DNA of 64,000 nt from assembly GCF_000622365.1 (NCBI RefSeq), contig NZ_JASC01000003.1:62001-126000 (forward strand). Reading direction: 5' to 3'. The position numbers and the translations under genes were made by a program. This DNA comes from Sulfitobacter noctilucae (lineage in GTDB: Bacteria; Pseudomonadota; Alphaproteobacteria; Rhodobacterales; Rhodobacteraceae). This document shows positions 53,047 through 61,261 of the stretch, in pieces (the first letter of the stretch is position 1; every line of letters starts with the position of its first letter). Below the pieces are notes generated by a model. The model saw only the letters and a list, made by a program, of their open reading frames with translations. It searched no databases and was not told the origin of the DNA.

Positions 53047-53984
53047 CGCGGGGCGGCAGCTCGTGCCAGCCGATCATTGATCGCGCGGCCAAGTCCTTGC
53101 ATTGGGATCGGAGCAACAGCAATCGGGAGCGCCCGCGCATCGAGTTGGTGGAGGTGATCGAACAGGTTGGCAGCCGCCTCAACCAGATCACCCGTAGGTG
53201 AGAGGTTTAAGGCACCATTGACATCACCGAACCCCAACATGAGTTCGCCAGGTTGAGCCTCCAAGGCGTTCAGGCGTACGGTAGCAGCAGGCGCATAGTG
53301 CGATGTCATCTGACCGGGCGCTGTGATCGCGTCGCTATCCGCAGAAGAGGCTAAAGTCCGGCCCAAAATCTGCTCGATCGCTTCATGGGCCAATCCGCCG
53401 GCCCGAAAGAGGGTAGGGCCTTCTGTAAGACCGATGATGGTGCTTTCCATCCCGACCGCACAGGCGCCGCCGTCTACCACGGCGGAGATACGTCCCGACA
53501 GGCCGCTGATCACATGCTGTGCTGTTGTCGGGCTGATCCGGCCTGAAGGATTTGCGGACGGGGCCGCGATTGGCCCGCCGAAGGCTTGTAACAAGGCTTG
53601 CGCCGTGGGGTCGGCAGGCACGCGCAGGGCTACGCTGTCCAGTCCAGCGGTCACGAGCGAGGACAGCCCATGATTTGTTGCAAGCGGCAGGACCATTGTC
53701 AAAGGGCCGGGCCAAAAGGCATCGGCCAATGCCTGCGCCGTATCCGACCAAAGCACAAAGTCCTGCGCTTGCGAAACCCTTGCCACATGCACAATCAGCG
53801 GATTGAAACTTGGCCTGCCTTTTGCCTCGTAAACCCGTGCAACGGCCTCTCCGTTGCGCGCGTCTGCACCAAGCCCGTAAACAGTCTCTGTGGGGAACGA
53901 CACCAGCGCACCCTCGCGCAGCAGGTCAGCAGCGCGGACAATGCCTGTGGCATCGGGAAGCAGTGTTTCGGTCTGGATTGTCAT
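53043..53984 (-). CDS. L-threonylcarbamoyladenylate synthase (Sua5/TsaC long form)
   Basis: A 313-residue enzyme making threonylcarbamoyl-AMP for the t6A modification of tRNAs. The YrdC domain (about 10-200) has [29 protein letters not shown] and the SAVVDGG/ESTIIGL strands. The C-terminal Sua5 domain (about 215-313) makes it the long Sua5 form rather than short TsaC. It is monocistronic; divergent from the acyl-CoA dehydrogenase gene. Confidence 0.94.
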   Translation of the reverse strand: MTIQTETLLPDATGIVRAADLLREGALVSFPTETVYGLGADARNGEAVARVYEAKGRPSFNPLIVHVARVSQAQDFVLWSDTAQALADAFWPGPLTMVLPLATNHGLSSLVTAGLDSVALRVPADPTAQALLQAFGGPIAAPSANPSGRISPTTAQHVISGLSGRISAVVDGGACAVGMESTIIGLTEGPTLFRAGGLAHEAIEQILGRTLASSADSDAITAPGQMTSHYAPAATVRLNALEAQPGELMLGFGDVNGALNLSPTGDLVEAAANLFDHLHQLDARALPIAVAPIPMQGLGRAINDRLARAAAPR

Positions 53985-54026
53985 ATGGTCGACTTGGGCC
54001 CCGTGACGCGGCGTTTGGATTGCTTG

Positions 54027-54042
54027 AAGGGGCTTGCCCCTT
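54027..54042. promoter_or_regulatory. Short perfect inverted repeat between divergent genes
   Basis: AAGGGG-CTTG-CCCCTT, 77 bases before the acyl-CoA dehydrogenase start. It could be a small operator for that gene; no regulator is adjacent. Confidence 0.3.
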
Positions 54043-54118
54043 ATGGTTTGAATGACGAGCCATTAACAGGGCTGCGTCCGGCGTGCCAGCCGCGACCGCC
54101 CTTTGGAGGAGACAATAT

Positions 54119-55831
54119 ATGACCTACCGGGCTGCCGTAAATGACTACCGCTTCTTGATTGATCATCTGCTGGACGCCGATGCGCTGCGCCAGACCGAGC
54201 TTTTCTCAGAAGCGACGGAAGACGTAACTGCCGCGATCCTGTCAGAAGCGGGCAAGATGTGTGACGAGGTATTGGCCCCGCTGCAACGCCCCGGTGATCT
54301 GCATCCCGCGCGGCTGGAAAACGGCGTGGTTCGGACGTCGCCCGGGTTTAACGAAGGGTTCAGAGCGATTGCAGATGGCGGTTGGATCGGAATGTCGGCA
54401 GATCCCGAATATGGCGGCATGGGGCTGCCGATGATCCTGACCAGTGCGGTTAACGAGATGATGAGCGGTGCCTGCCTGTCGCTGCAACTGGCCCCGATGC
54501 TGACCCAAGGCCAGATCGAGGCGCTGGAGCATCACGCTTCGGACGCGCTGAAGGCGATGTATCTGCCAAAGCTGACGTCTGGCGAATGGACCGGCACGAT
54601 GAACCTGACAGAACCGCAGGCGGGGTCGGATGTGGGCGCGTTGAAGTCCAAGGCCGTGGACAATGGGGATGGCACCTATGCTGTGACGGGGCAAAAGATC
54701 TATATCACCTGGGGCGATCATGATGTGGCCGAGAATATCTGCCATCTGGTGCTGGCGCGGATACCCGGCGCGCCCGAAGGCACGAAGGGCATCAGCCTGT
54801 TTCTGGTGCCCAAGTTCATTCCCAACGAGGATGGTACGGTTGGCCCCCGCAACGGTGTGAGCACCGTCAGCCTCGAGCATAAGCTGGGTCTACACGGATC
54901 CCCCACCGCCGTGATGCAATATGACGATGCAACCGGATGGCTGGTCGGGCCGGAGCAGGGCGGCATGGCTGCGATGTTCTCGATGATGAATAACGCGCGG
55001 CTGGGCGTCGGGACGCAAGGCATCGGCGTGGCCGAGGCGGCGTTCCAGCACGCGCTCAGCTATGCGCTGGACCGCAAGCAGGGGCGTACTCCGAATGAAC
55101 CGTCTGGCAGCATCATCGGCCATGCGGATGTGCGCCGGATGCTGTCGACGATGAAAGCTGAAATCTTTGCGGCGCGGGCCATTGCGATCAATTGTGCCTA
55201 TGCCATCGACCGCGCAAACGCCGAAAAGGATGCGGCGTGGTCGGCCCGTGCCGCGCTGCTGACCCCCATTGCCAAGGCCTTTGGCACGGATGTCGGTATC
55301 AAAATGGCCGATATGGGCGTGCAGGTGCATGGCGGCATGGGCTTTGTCGAAGAAACCGGTGCCGCGCAATTCTTGCGTGATGTGCGCGTGACCTCGATCT
55401 ACGAAGGCACCAACGGCATTCAGGCGATGGACCTTGTAGCCCGTAAAATGATGGACGGGGGTGAGGCGGCGATGGCCCTATTTGACGAAATGGAAGAGGA
55501 AGTCGAGGCCGCCCGCGCGCGTTTTCCCCGCATGTCGGAGGCGGTCTGGCAATCTATCGAGAGCATGCGCGAGGCGACCGAATGGCTGGTGGCGCAAAGC
55601 GATATGAACGACCGTTTTGCTGGCGCGGTGCCCTACCTGATGGGCTTTGCCCGCGTGCTGGGCGGTCAATTGCATCTCAAGGCGGCGATGGCTGACCCCG
55701 ATGGGCCGCGGGCCCATCTCGCGCGGTTCTATATCCACTGGCTGCTGCCTGAACATGAAGGCATGTTGGTACAAGCTCAAACCGGTGATGAGACTCTATA
55801 TGCCATCACACCAGAGGCATTGTCCGCCTGA
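54119..55831 (+). CDS. Acyl-CoA dehydrogenase, large DmdC/FadE-like type
   Basis: A 570-residue flavoprotein, longer than short-chain dehydrogenases of about 390 because of N- and C-terminal extensions. FAD/substrate motifs are MNLTEPQAGSDVGALKS and KIYITWGDHD. The catalytic glutamate lies in SIYEGTNGIQAMDL. The overall layout (MTYRA start, LAPLQRPGD, EHKLGLHGSPT) is that of DmdC, the methylmercaptopropionyl-CoA dehydrogenase of DMSP demethylation, and its paralogues for medium-chain acyl-CoA. No dmdA, dmdB or dmdD is in the window, so the substrate stays open. The start follows GGAGGA. Confidence 0.92.
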   Translation: MTYRAAVNDYRFLIDHLLDADALRQTELFSEATEDVTAAILSEAGKMCDEVLAPLQRPGDLHPARLENGVVRTSPGFNEGFRAIADGGWIGMSADPEYGGMGLPMILTSAVNEMMSGACLSLQLAPMLTQGQIEALEHHASDALKAMYLPKLTSGEWTGTMNLTEPQAGSDVGALKSKAVDNGDGTYAVTGQKIYITWGDHDVAENICHLVLARIPGAPEGTKGISLFLVPKFIPNEDGTVGPRNGVSTVSLEHKLGLHGSPTAVMQYDDATGWLVGPEQGGMAAMFSMMNNARLGVGTQGIGVAEAAFQHALSYALDRKQGRTPNEPSGSIIGHADVRRMLSTMKAEIFAARAIAINCAYAIDRANAEKDAAWSARAALLTPIAKAFGTDVGIKMADMGVQVHGGMGFVEETGAAQFLRDVRVTSIYEGTNGIQAMDLVARKMMDGGEAAMALFDEMEEEVEAARARFPRMSEAVWQSIESMREATEWLVAQSDMNDRFAGAVPYLMGFARVLGGQLHLKAAMADPDGPRAHLARFYIHWLLPEHEGMLVQAQTGDETLYAITPEALSA

Positions 55832-56883
55832 TGCCTGATATTGCCCCCGCCGGTCTGCGCTATCCCTGGGATACTCCGCCTGCGCATGGAACCGAAGCCA
55901 TCGAAGTCGCTCCCGGTGTGCTCTGGCTGCGGATGCCGCTGCCAATGAAGCTCGATCACGTCAATATCTATGCCTTTGACGAGGGCGACCACTGGACGGT
56001 GATCGACACCGGCTTTGCGTCGAAGACGTCCAAAGGGATTTGGGCGCAAGCGATGGCCGGCCCCTTGGGCGGCAAGCCTGTGGGCCGGGTTGTGGTCACC
56101 CACCACCATCCCGATCATATCGGGCTGGCAGGCTGGTTTCAGACCGAACACGGGGCCGAACTGGTGACCACCCGCACCGCATGGCTGACGGCACGGATGC
56201 TGACCCTGGATGAACAGACAGTCGCCCCTGTCGAAACGCTCGATTTCTACCGGTTGTCCGGCATGGCTCGGGAAATGCTTGATAAACGCGCCACGGACCG
56301 GCCTTTCAACTTTTCCGATATTGTGGCTCCTCTGCCGTTGGGTTTCACCCGGATCAAACAAGATGACACCATTCGTATCGGCGGGCGTACATTTGACGTG
56401 CATATGGGCAATGGCCACGCCCCCGAACACGCAACGTTCTGGAGCCAGGACGACAACCTTGTGATCGCCGGAGATCAAATTCTGTCCTCGATCAGTCCTA
56501 ATGTGGGCGTCTATTCAACCGAGCCTATGGCTGACCCGATCGGGGAGTGGTTGGAAGCCTGCGAACGGCTTGCGCCCCTGGCGCGTGCAGATCATCTTGT
56601 GCTGGGTGGGCACAAACTGCCCTTTACCGGGTTGCCCAAACGCATGGAGCAGTTGATCGAGAATCACCACAGCGCATTGCGCCGGTTGCTCGACTCGATC
56701 GCCGAGCCGAAAGCGGCATCCGAATGTTTCGGCACGCTGTTCAAGCGCAAGATCGGTGAGCCGGAATATGGGTTGGCGCTGGTTGAATCGGTGGCGCATC
56801 TAAGCCACCTTCACCAGACAGGCCTTGCCACCCGCAGCCTGCGGGACGCAGATGGTGCATGGGTCTATCAGCGCAAGGGATGA
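55831..56883 (+). CDS. Metallo-beta-lactamase fold hydrolase
   Basis: A 350-residue MBL-fold protein with the metal motif HHHPDH (VVTHHHPDHIGLAGW), a later NGHAPEH histidine and the AGDQIL aspartate strand. The C-terminal approximately 100 residues are helical and include a winged-helix-like part seen in LACTB2/glyoxalase-II-like hydrolases. The start overlaps the acyl-CoA dehydrogenase stop (TGATG), so it may hydrolyse a thioester or lactone formed in that pathway (inference). Confidence 0.9.
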   Translation: MPDIAPAGLRYPWDTPPAHGTEAIEVAPGVLWLRMPLPMKLDHVNIYAFDEGDHWTVIDTGFASKTSKGIWAQAMAGPLGGKPVGRVVVTHHHPDHIGLAGWFQTEHGAELVTTRTAWLTARMLTLDEQTVAPVETLDFYRLSGMAREMLDKRATDRPFNFSDIVAPLPLGFTRIKQDDTIRIGGRTFDVHMGNGHAPEHATFWSQDDNLVIAGDQILSSISPNVGVYSTEPMADPIGEWLEACERLAPLARADHLVLGGHKLPFTGLPKRMEQLIENHHSALRRLLDSIAEPKAASECFGTLFKRKIGEPEYGLALVESVAHLSHLHQTGLATRSLRDADGAWVYQRKG

Positions 56884-56889
56884 TGCGGC

Positions 56890-57363
56890 ATGGATGATCA
56901 GATCAAGACAGCGGCCGAAGCGGCAGAGGCCGATGCATTGCCGCGTTTGTATGAAACCCATACCGACCCGGACCAGCGGTGTGCCAGCACCGACCAGATG
57001 CCGAAGAGTGTTAAAGACAAGCCGGTGAGCCAGAAAAGCCCGGCGCAATGGGCTTACGAGCGTACGGTGCTCTACCTCAAGAACTTCGAGGAACAGCTTG
57101 ATAACGAACACGAAGTTGCAATGGGTTTTACCGGAGGCAATGCAGGTGTGCTGCGGATCGAGGGCATGGGATATTTCGACCCCGACATCGTAACTTTTTA
57201 TGGTAGTGATCCTGCGGGCGGACGTACCCAGCTTGTGCAGCATGTCAGCCAGCTGAATGTGTTGTTACGTGCACTTCCCAAAGCGGTTGAGGGGAAGGCC
57301 CCGAACCGGATCGGTTTTCGACTGGTTCAGGATCTGGAAGACGCGTCCAAGCCAACAACCTGA
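56890..57363 (+). CDS. DUF6173 family protein
   Basis: A 157-residue soluble protein. The conserved part (about 50-150) runs from PAQWAYERTVLYLKNFEEQL through MGFTGGNAGVLRIEGMGYFDPDIVTFYG to the helical C-terminus; I recognise this as the small family of unknown function DUF6173. The N-terminus is polar and probably flexible. It starts six bases after the hydrolase stop and is likely part of the same transcript. Confidence 0.8.
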   Translation: MDDQIKTAAEAAEADALPRLYETHTDPDQRCASTDQMPKSVKDKPVSQKSPAQWAYERTVLYLKNFEEQLDNEHEVAMGFTGGNAGVLRIEGMGYFDPDIVTFYGSDPAGGRTQLVQHVSQLNVLLRALPKAVEGKAPNRIGFRLVQDLEDASKPTT

Positions 57364-57452
57364 TTCCATGAAAATGGGACGTTTTGACAGCGTGACAGGG
57401 GCCACAAAGTAGGGTACTCAGCACGAAATTCGATAGCGTAAGGGACAAGACT

Positions 57453-57587
57453 ATGGCCGATCACGAACATGGCAGCATGGACACCAAAGTGCAGGAAAAG
57501 ACGTTTGATGACTTCATGTCATTCGTTACCAAAACCACCATTGTCATCGTGGCCTTGCTGGTTCTGATGGCGTTGTTCATCCGCTAA
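57453..57587 (+). CDS. aa3-type cytochrome c oxidase subunit IV (44 residues)
   Basis: A tiny single-helix protein: a hydrophilic N-terminus (MADHEHGSMDTKVQEKTF) and one helix (about 27-43) ending in LFIR. This is the exact design of the small bacterial CoxIV subunit, which packs against the catalytic subunit in Paracoccus and Rhodobacter oxidases. It is remote from other cox genes here. The ribosome site AAGGGA precedes it, and TTGACA at 57384-57389 may mark a promoter. Confidence 0.88.
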   Translation: MADHEHGSMDTKVQEKTFDDFMSFVTKTTIVIVALLVLMALFIR

Positions 57588-57590
57588 TCC

Positions 57591-58205
57591 ATGTCCATTG
57601 CAAAAGGGATCGCCGCCGGACTGGCGGCGTTGCTTCTGTTGGGGGCATGCGGGGCGGATAATAATCCCGACAGCCCGCCACAAGAGGTCGCTGCGGCGGC
57701 TTTCCGCAGTGCAGCACCCCCATCATTGACCATCTTTACAATGGTGAACAACCGCACCGGCGATGGCGGGCATACGTCCCTTTTGATCAATGGCTCGCAG
57801 CAGGTCATCTTTGATCCGGCAGGCTCGTTCCGCGATGATCGCCTTGCCGAGCGGGGGGACGTGCTTTTCGGTATGACGCCCGGCTGGGTGCAGGCCTATA
57901 AGTCAGCCCATGCGCGCGCCGCGTTTCATGTGGTCGAACAGAAGATCCCGGTCACCGGAGCACAGGCCGAACAGGCCCTGCAACTGGCGCTTGCGAACGG
58001 GTCTGTTCCAGGCGGATTCTGCGCCAGCTCGATCGGCAGGATCCTGCGGCAAATTGATGGCTTCCAAAGCATCGACAGCACGTTTTTCCCCGTGCGTCTG
58101 ATGGAACAGATCGAAACCCTGCCCAATGTCACCACCACTCGGCTTTATGAGAACGACAGTGGTCAGGTGATCGACGCGTTGCGCGCGTCACAGCTAGCCC
58201 AGTAA
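57591..58205 (+). CDS. Lipoprotein with possible circularly permuted NlpC/P60-like fold
   Basis: A 204-residue protein with lipobox LLGAC (Cys20). After a linker come H61 in DGGHTSLLING and C144 in GGFCASSIGR. In permuted papain-like enzymes (LRAT, YaeF/YiiX) His precedes Cys, as here, so a peptidase, amidase or lipid-modifying activity in the periplasm is possible. This is fold-pattern inference, not a confirmed hit. The 3' end overlaps the converging azlD gene by 12 bases. Confidence 0.7.
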   Translation: MSIAKGIAAGLAALLLLGACGADNNPDSPPQEVAAAAFRSAAPPSLTIFTMVNNRTGDGGHTSLLINGSQQVIFDPAGSFRDDRLAERGDVLFGMTPGWVQAYKSAHARAAFHVVEQKIPVTGAQAEQALQLALANGSVPGGFCASSIGRILRQIDGFQSIDSTFFPVRLMEQIETLPNVTTTRLYENDSGQVIDALRASQLAQ

Positions 58206-58520
58206 ATACAGCATCGCGTACAGGGTCAGCCCGCCCGAGATCATTGCGCCGAGCACGTTCTTGGTGATGAGCCCTACTGCCAGCGCGACCGCAGCAGCGG
58301 CAAGGCGGGCGGGGTCAGGTTCACCACCCGTGGCGCTTGGCCAGAGCACCTGAGGTGCGATCAAGGCCGGCAACACAGCCACCGCCGTATAGCGCAGATG
58401 TCGCAACAGCCAGGGCGGCATGGCGCGTTCTCCGACCATGCCGGTAAAGACAAAGCGGAGCATAAAGCTGCCCAAGCCCAGCCCGATGATCACGATCCAA
58501 AGTGTTGTCTTGTCGATCAT
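58194..58520 (-). CDS. azlD: Branched-chain amino acid exporter small subunit AzlD
   Basis: A 108-residue membrane protein with three to four helices. The LRFVFTGMVGERAMPPWLLRHLRYTAVAVLPALIAP segment is typical of AzlD (YgaH). With AzlC it forms the export complex for branched-chain amino acids or analogues. ATG at 58520 overlaps the azlC stop (ATGA). Confidence 0.92.
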   Translation of the reverse strand: MIDKTTLWIVIIGLGLGSFMLRFVFTGMVGERAMPPWLLRHLRYTAVAVLPALIAPQVLWPSATGGEPDPARLAAAAVALAVGLITKNVLGAMISGGLTLYAMLYLLG

Positions 58521-59236
58521 GGTGCTGTTTGTCCTTTGGTTTCCAAGCGCTTTTCCAAACGCGCTCCGGCGATCATTCCCGCCAGCCCCGCGATGATGAT
58601 ACCCAGTGAATAGGGCACGCTTGCGCACAACAGGCTGACCACAACCGCGACAAAAGCCGCGACTACATGGGGCAGGGTTCGGAACATCGGTGCAATCATC
58701 GCCAGAAATGTGATCGGAATGGCAAAATCCAGCGCCCAGCTGTCTGGTACCTGCGCCCCCAGCAGCGCACCGACGCCTGTGAATATATACCAAAGTGGCA
58801 CCACAGGTGTGACCGCGCCCAAGAAATAGCCAACCCGCTCTGGCACTGTCATTTGCGGCTCTTTCTCGAATTTGGCAATGCCTACGATATAGGATTGGTC
58901 AACCGTGAGATATGCGGCCAACGCCCGCTGCCAGATAGGGGCCGCGCCGATGTAAGGGGTCAGCGATGCCGAATACATCGCCATGCGCAGGTTCACCGCC
59001 AGCGCAGAGGCCAGCACAACAATGGTCGGCGCGTTTTCCTGCATCAGTTGAAGGGCGGTGAATTGCGCGGCCCCTGCGATGACGACGATGGAAAAGGCCA
59101 GGGTCTCGAACACGGACAACCCCGCTTCGACAGCCAGCAAGCCAAAGAGCGTGGCGAAGGGGATGATCACCAGAATGAATGGTGAGCCGTCGATTACGCC
59201 CCTGACATAGGCTGATTTTGCTGTGGTGGTGCGCAT
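58517..59236 (-). CDS. azlC: Branched-chain amino acid exporter large subunit AzlC
   Basis: A 239-residue inner-membrane protein with about seven helices and the AzlC signature region (FSIVVIAGAAQFTALQLM, then LAVNLRMAMYSASLTPYIG). It is translationally coupled to azlD and divergent from fdhD across 53 bases. Confidence 0.93.
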   Translation of the reverse strand: MRTTTAKSAYVRGVIDGSPFILVIIPFATLFGLLAVEAGLSVFETLAFSIVVIAGAAQFTALQLMQENAPTIVVLASALAVNLRMAMYSASLTPYIGAAPIWQRALAAYLTVDQSYIVGIAKFEKEPQMTVPERVGYFLGAVTPVVPLWYIFTGVGALLGAQVPDSWALDFAIPITFLAMIAPMFRTLPHVVAAFVAVVVSLLCASVPYSLGIIIAGLAGMIAGARLEKRLETKGQTAP

Positions 59237-59289
59237 ATGAAAACCCTAGATTGCTCCCATGTCGTAGCGGCTAGCCAAGGGGGTTACAA

Positions 59290-60171
59290 TTGGCACAAGA
59301 TCCCGATGTGAGCGATTTTCTCATTGCACCCGACCCGCAGGCGCCCCGGTTGACCCGGGCGGTAAGCGGGCAGGACGAGAATGGCAATGAAACGCAACTG
59401 CGCGTGGTCGAAGAACGGCCGCTGACCATCTTCCTCAACAGTCAGGAAATTGTCACCGCAATGACCATTGGGGACTATCCGGCCTATCTGGCGCTTGGCT
59501 TTCTGCGCAATCAGGGGATGTTGCGCGCGGATGATGATGTAACAGGCGTGGACTACGATGAAGAGCTTAAGACAGTTGTGGTGCGCACTGCCCGCGCCAC
59601 CGACTATGAAGACAAGATGAAGCGCAAGACGCGGACCTCCGGCTGTGCGGTCGGGACGGTCTTTGGCGATATGATGGAGGGGTTGGAAGGGCTGACCCTC
59701 CCGAATACGCCGGTGCACAGTTCTTGGCTTTATGCGCTGTCCGCGCGGATCAACCGCACGCCCTCTCTCTATCTAGAAGCAGGGGCCATTCATGGGACCA
59801 TTCTGTGCCAAGGCGACCGTGCTCTGGTCTATATGGAGGACGTAGGACGCCACAATGCAGTTGATAAAATCGCGGGCTGGCTGCTTTCCGAGGGTGTCTC
59901 GGCTGATGATAAAATTCTCTATACCACGGGCCGACTGACCTCTGAGATGGTGATCAAAACGGCAATGATGGGCATCCCCGTGTTGGCGTCACGCTCGGGG
60001 TTCACGGCATGGGGCGTCGAAATAGCCCAGCAAGTGGGTCTGACGCTGATCGGGCGAATGAAGGGCAAACGCTTTGTCTGTTTGAGCGGTGAGCAACGGT
60101 TGGTCCGCGATGCCGATCCCACACAGGTCGCGGATGAACCACGTCGCGCCGGGCGCAAGGGGGCGGTCTGA
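59290..60171 (+). CDS. fdhD: Formate dehydrogenase accessory sulfurtransferase FdhD with altered CxxC
   Basis: A 293-residue protein that passes sulfur from IscS to the Mo-bisPGD cofactor. Family segments are EERPLTIFLN, YMEDVGRHNAVDKIAGW and TTGRLTSEMV. E. coli FdhD carries a C121-x-x-C124 pair; here the site reads C119-A-V-G122, so the second Cys is missing. The start is TTG, supported by AAGGGGG eight bases before. The stop overlaps the mobA start (TGATG). Confidence 0.9.
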   Translation: MAQDPDVSDFLIAPDPQAPRLTRAVSGQDENGNETQLRVVEERPLTIFLNSQEIVTAMTIGDYPAYLALGFLRNQGMLRADDDVTGVDYDEELKTVVVRTARATDYEDKMKRKTRTSGCAVGTVFGDMMEGLEGLTLPNTPVHSSWLYALSARINRTPSLYLEAGAIHGTILCQGDRALVYMEDVGRHNAVDKIAGWLLSEGVSADDKILYTTGRLTSEMVIKTAMMGIPVLASRSGFTAWGVEIAQQVGLTLIGRMKGKRFVCLSGEQRLVRDADPTQVADEPRRAGRKGAV

Positions 60172-60773
60172 TGCAGCAGCCTTTAGGCGTCATTCTGGCC
60201 GGAGGGCAGGCCACGCGCATGGGCGGCGGCGACAAGGGGCTGTTGCAGCTTGGCGGCGAAACCCTGCTGCACCGCGTGATTGACCGGCTTGAACCGCAGG
60301 TGGCCGGGCTGGCCCTGAACGCCAATGGCGATGCGGCACGGTTCGAAGATTTTGGTCTGCCCGTGCTGCCAGATTCGATTGAGGGGTTTGCCGGACCGTT
60401 GGCAGGGGTATTGGCGGGGCTTGATTGGGCCGCGTCTCAAGGGGCCGAGAGTATTGTCACTGCGGCGGCGGACACCCCGTTTTTCCCTTGCGATCTGGTG
60501 CCGCAACTGCTGCTTGCAGGCGAAGTCATGACGCACCCGCTGGTCCTTGCCGCCACACCAGACACGGTGAGTGGCACAGCGCGGCACCCGACATTCGGAC
60601 TGTGGCCGGTGGCACTGCGTGATGATCTGCGCGAAGCATTGCAGCACGGTTTGCGCAAGGTGGTGATGTGGACGCAACAGCACGGCGGGCGCGAAGCCTT
60701 GTTTCCGCAAGAAGCAGCGTTTTTCAATGTGAACACCCCAGATGATCTGGCGCAAGCCGAGGGGATGTTATGA
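60171..60773 (+). CDS. mobA: Molybdenum cofactor guanylyltransferase MobA
   Basis: A 200-residue nucleotidyltransferase attaching GMP to molybdopterin. The N-terminal GTP-binding motif LAGGQATRMGGGDKGLLQLGG is canonical; TAAADTPFFP supplies the metal aspartate, and HPTFGLWP and NVNTPDDL complete the fold. It overlaps fdhD and mobB on either side, consistent with bis-MGD production for formate dehydrogenase or similar enzymes. Confidence 0.95.
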   Translation: MQQPLGVILAGGQATRMGGGDKGLLQLGGETLLHRVIDRLEPQVAGLALNANGDAARFEDFGLPVLPDSIEGFAGPLAGVLAGLDWAASQGAESIVTAAADTPFFPCDLVPQLLLAGEVMTHPLVLAATPDTVSGTARHPTFGLWPVALRDDLREALQHGLRKVVMWTQQHGGREALFPQEAAFFNVNTPDDLAQAEGML

Positions 60774-61261
60774 AGATTTACGGTGTCGTAGGCTGGAAGA
60801 ATGCCGGGAAAACAGGCTTGATGGAGCGTTTGGTGACAGAGATCACCGGTCGTGGCATCACCGTGTCGACGATCAAACATGCGCATCACACCTTTGATGT
60901 GGATCAGCCCGGCAAAGACAGCTTTCGCCACCGTACTGCCGGTGCGACCGAGGTTCTGCTGGCTTCCAAAACCCGCTTTGCCCTGATGCACGAACTGCGG
61001 GACGAGGAAGAGCCAGCGCTTGCTGATCTGTTGCAAAGGTTATCTCCCGTCGATCTGGTGCTGATTGAAGGTTATAAACGCGATGCGCATCCCAAGATCG
61101 AAGCGCATCGTGCGGTGACCGGCAATCCGCTGCTGGCCCCGGATGATCCATCGGTGCGGGCGGTGGCCAGTGATGTGCCGCTTGATTTGGACCGTCCGGT
61201 CTTGGATTTGAACAACACAGAACAAGTGGCTGGTTTCATTCTATCCGAGGTCGGGCTGTGA
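60770..61261 (+). CDS. mobB: Molybdopterin-guanine dinucleotide biosynthesis adapter MobB
   Basis: A 163-residue P-loop GTPase with Walker A GWKNAGKTGLMERL, then TIKHAHHTFDVDQPGKDSFRH and the VLIEGYKRDAHPKIE segment typical of MobB. It enhances MobA activity. Its TGA overlaps the GTG start of the moeA fusion. Confidence 0.94.
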   Translation: MKIYGVVGWKNAGKTGLMERLVTEITGRGITVSTIKHAHHTFDVDQPGKDSFRHRTAGATEVLLASKTRFALMHELRDEEEPALADLLQRLSPVDLVLIEGYKRDAHPKIEAHRAVTGNPLLAPDDPSVRAVASDVPLDLDRPVLDLNNTEQVAGFILSEVGL

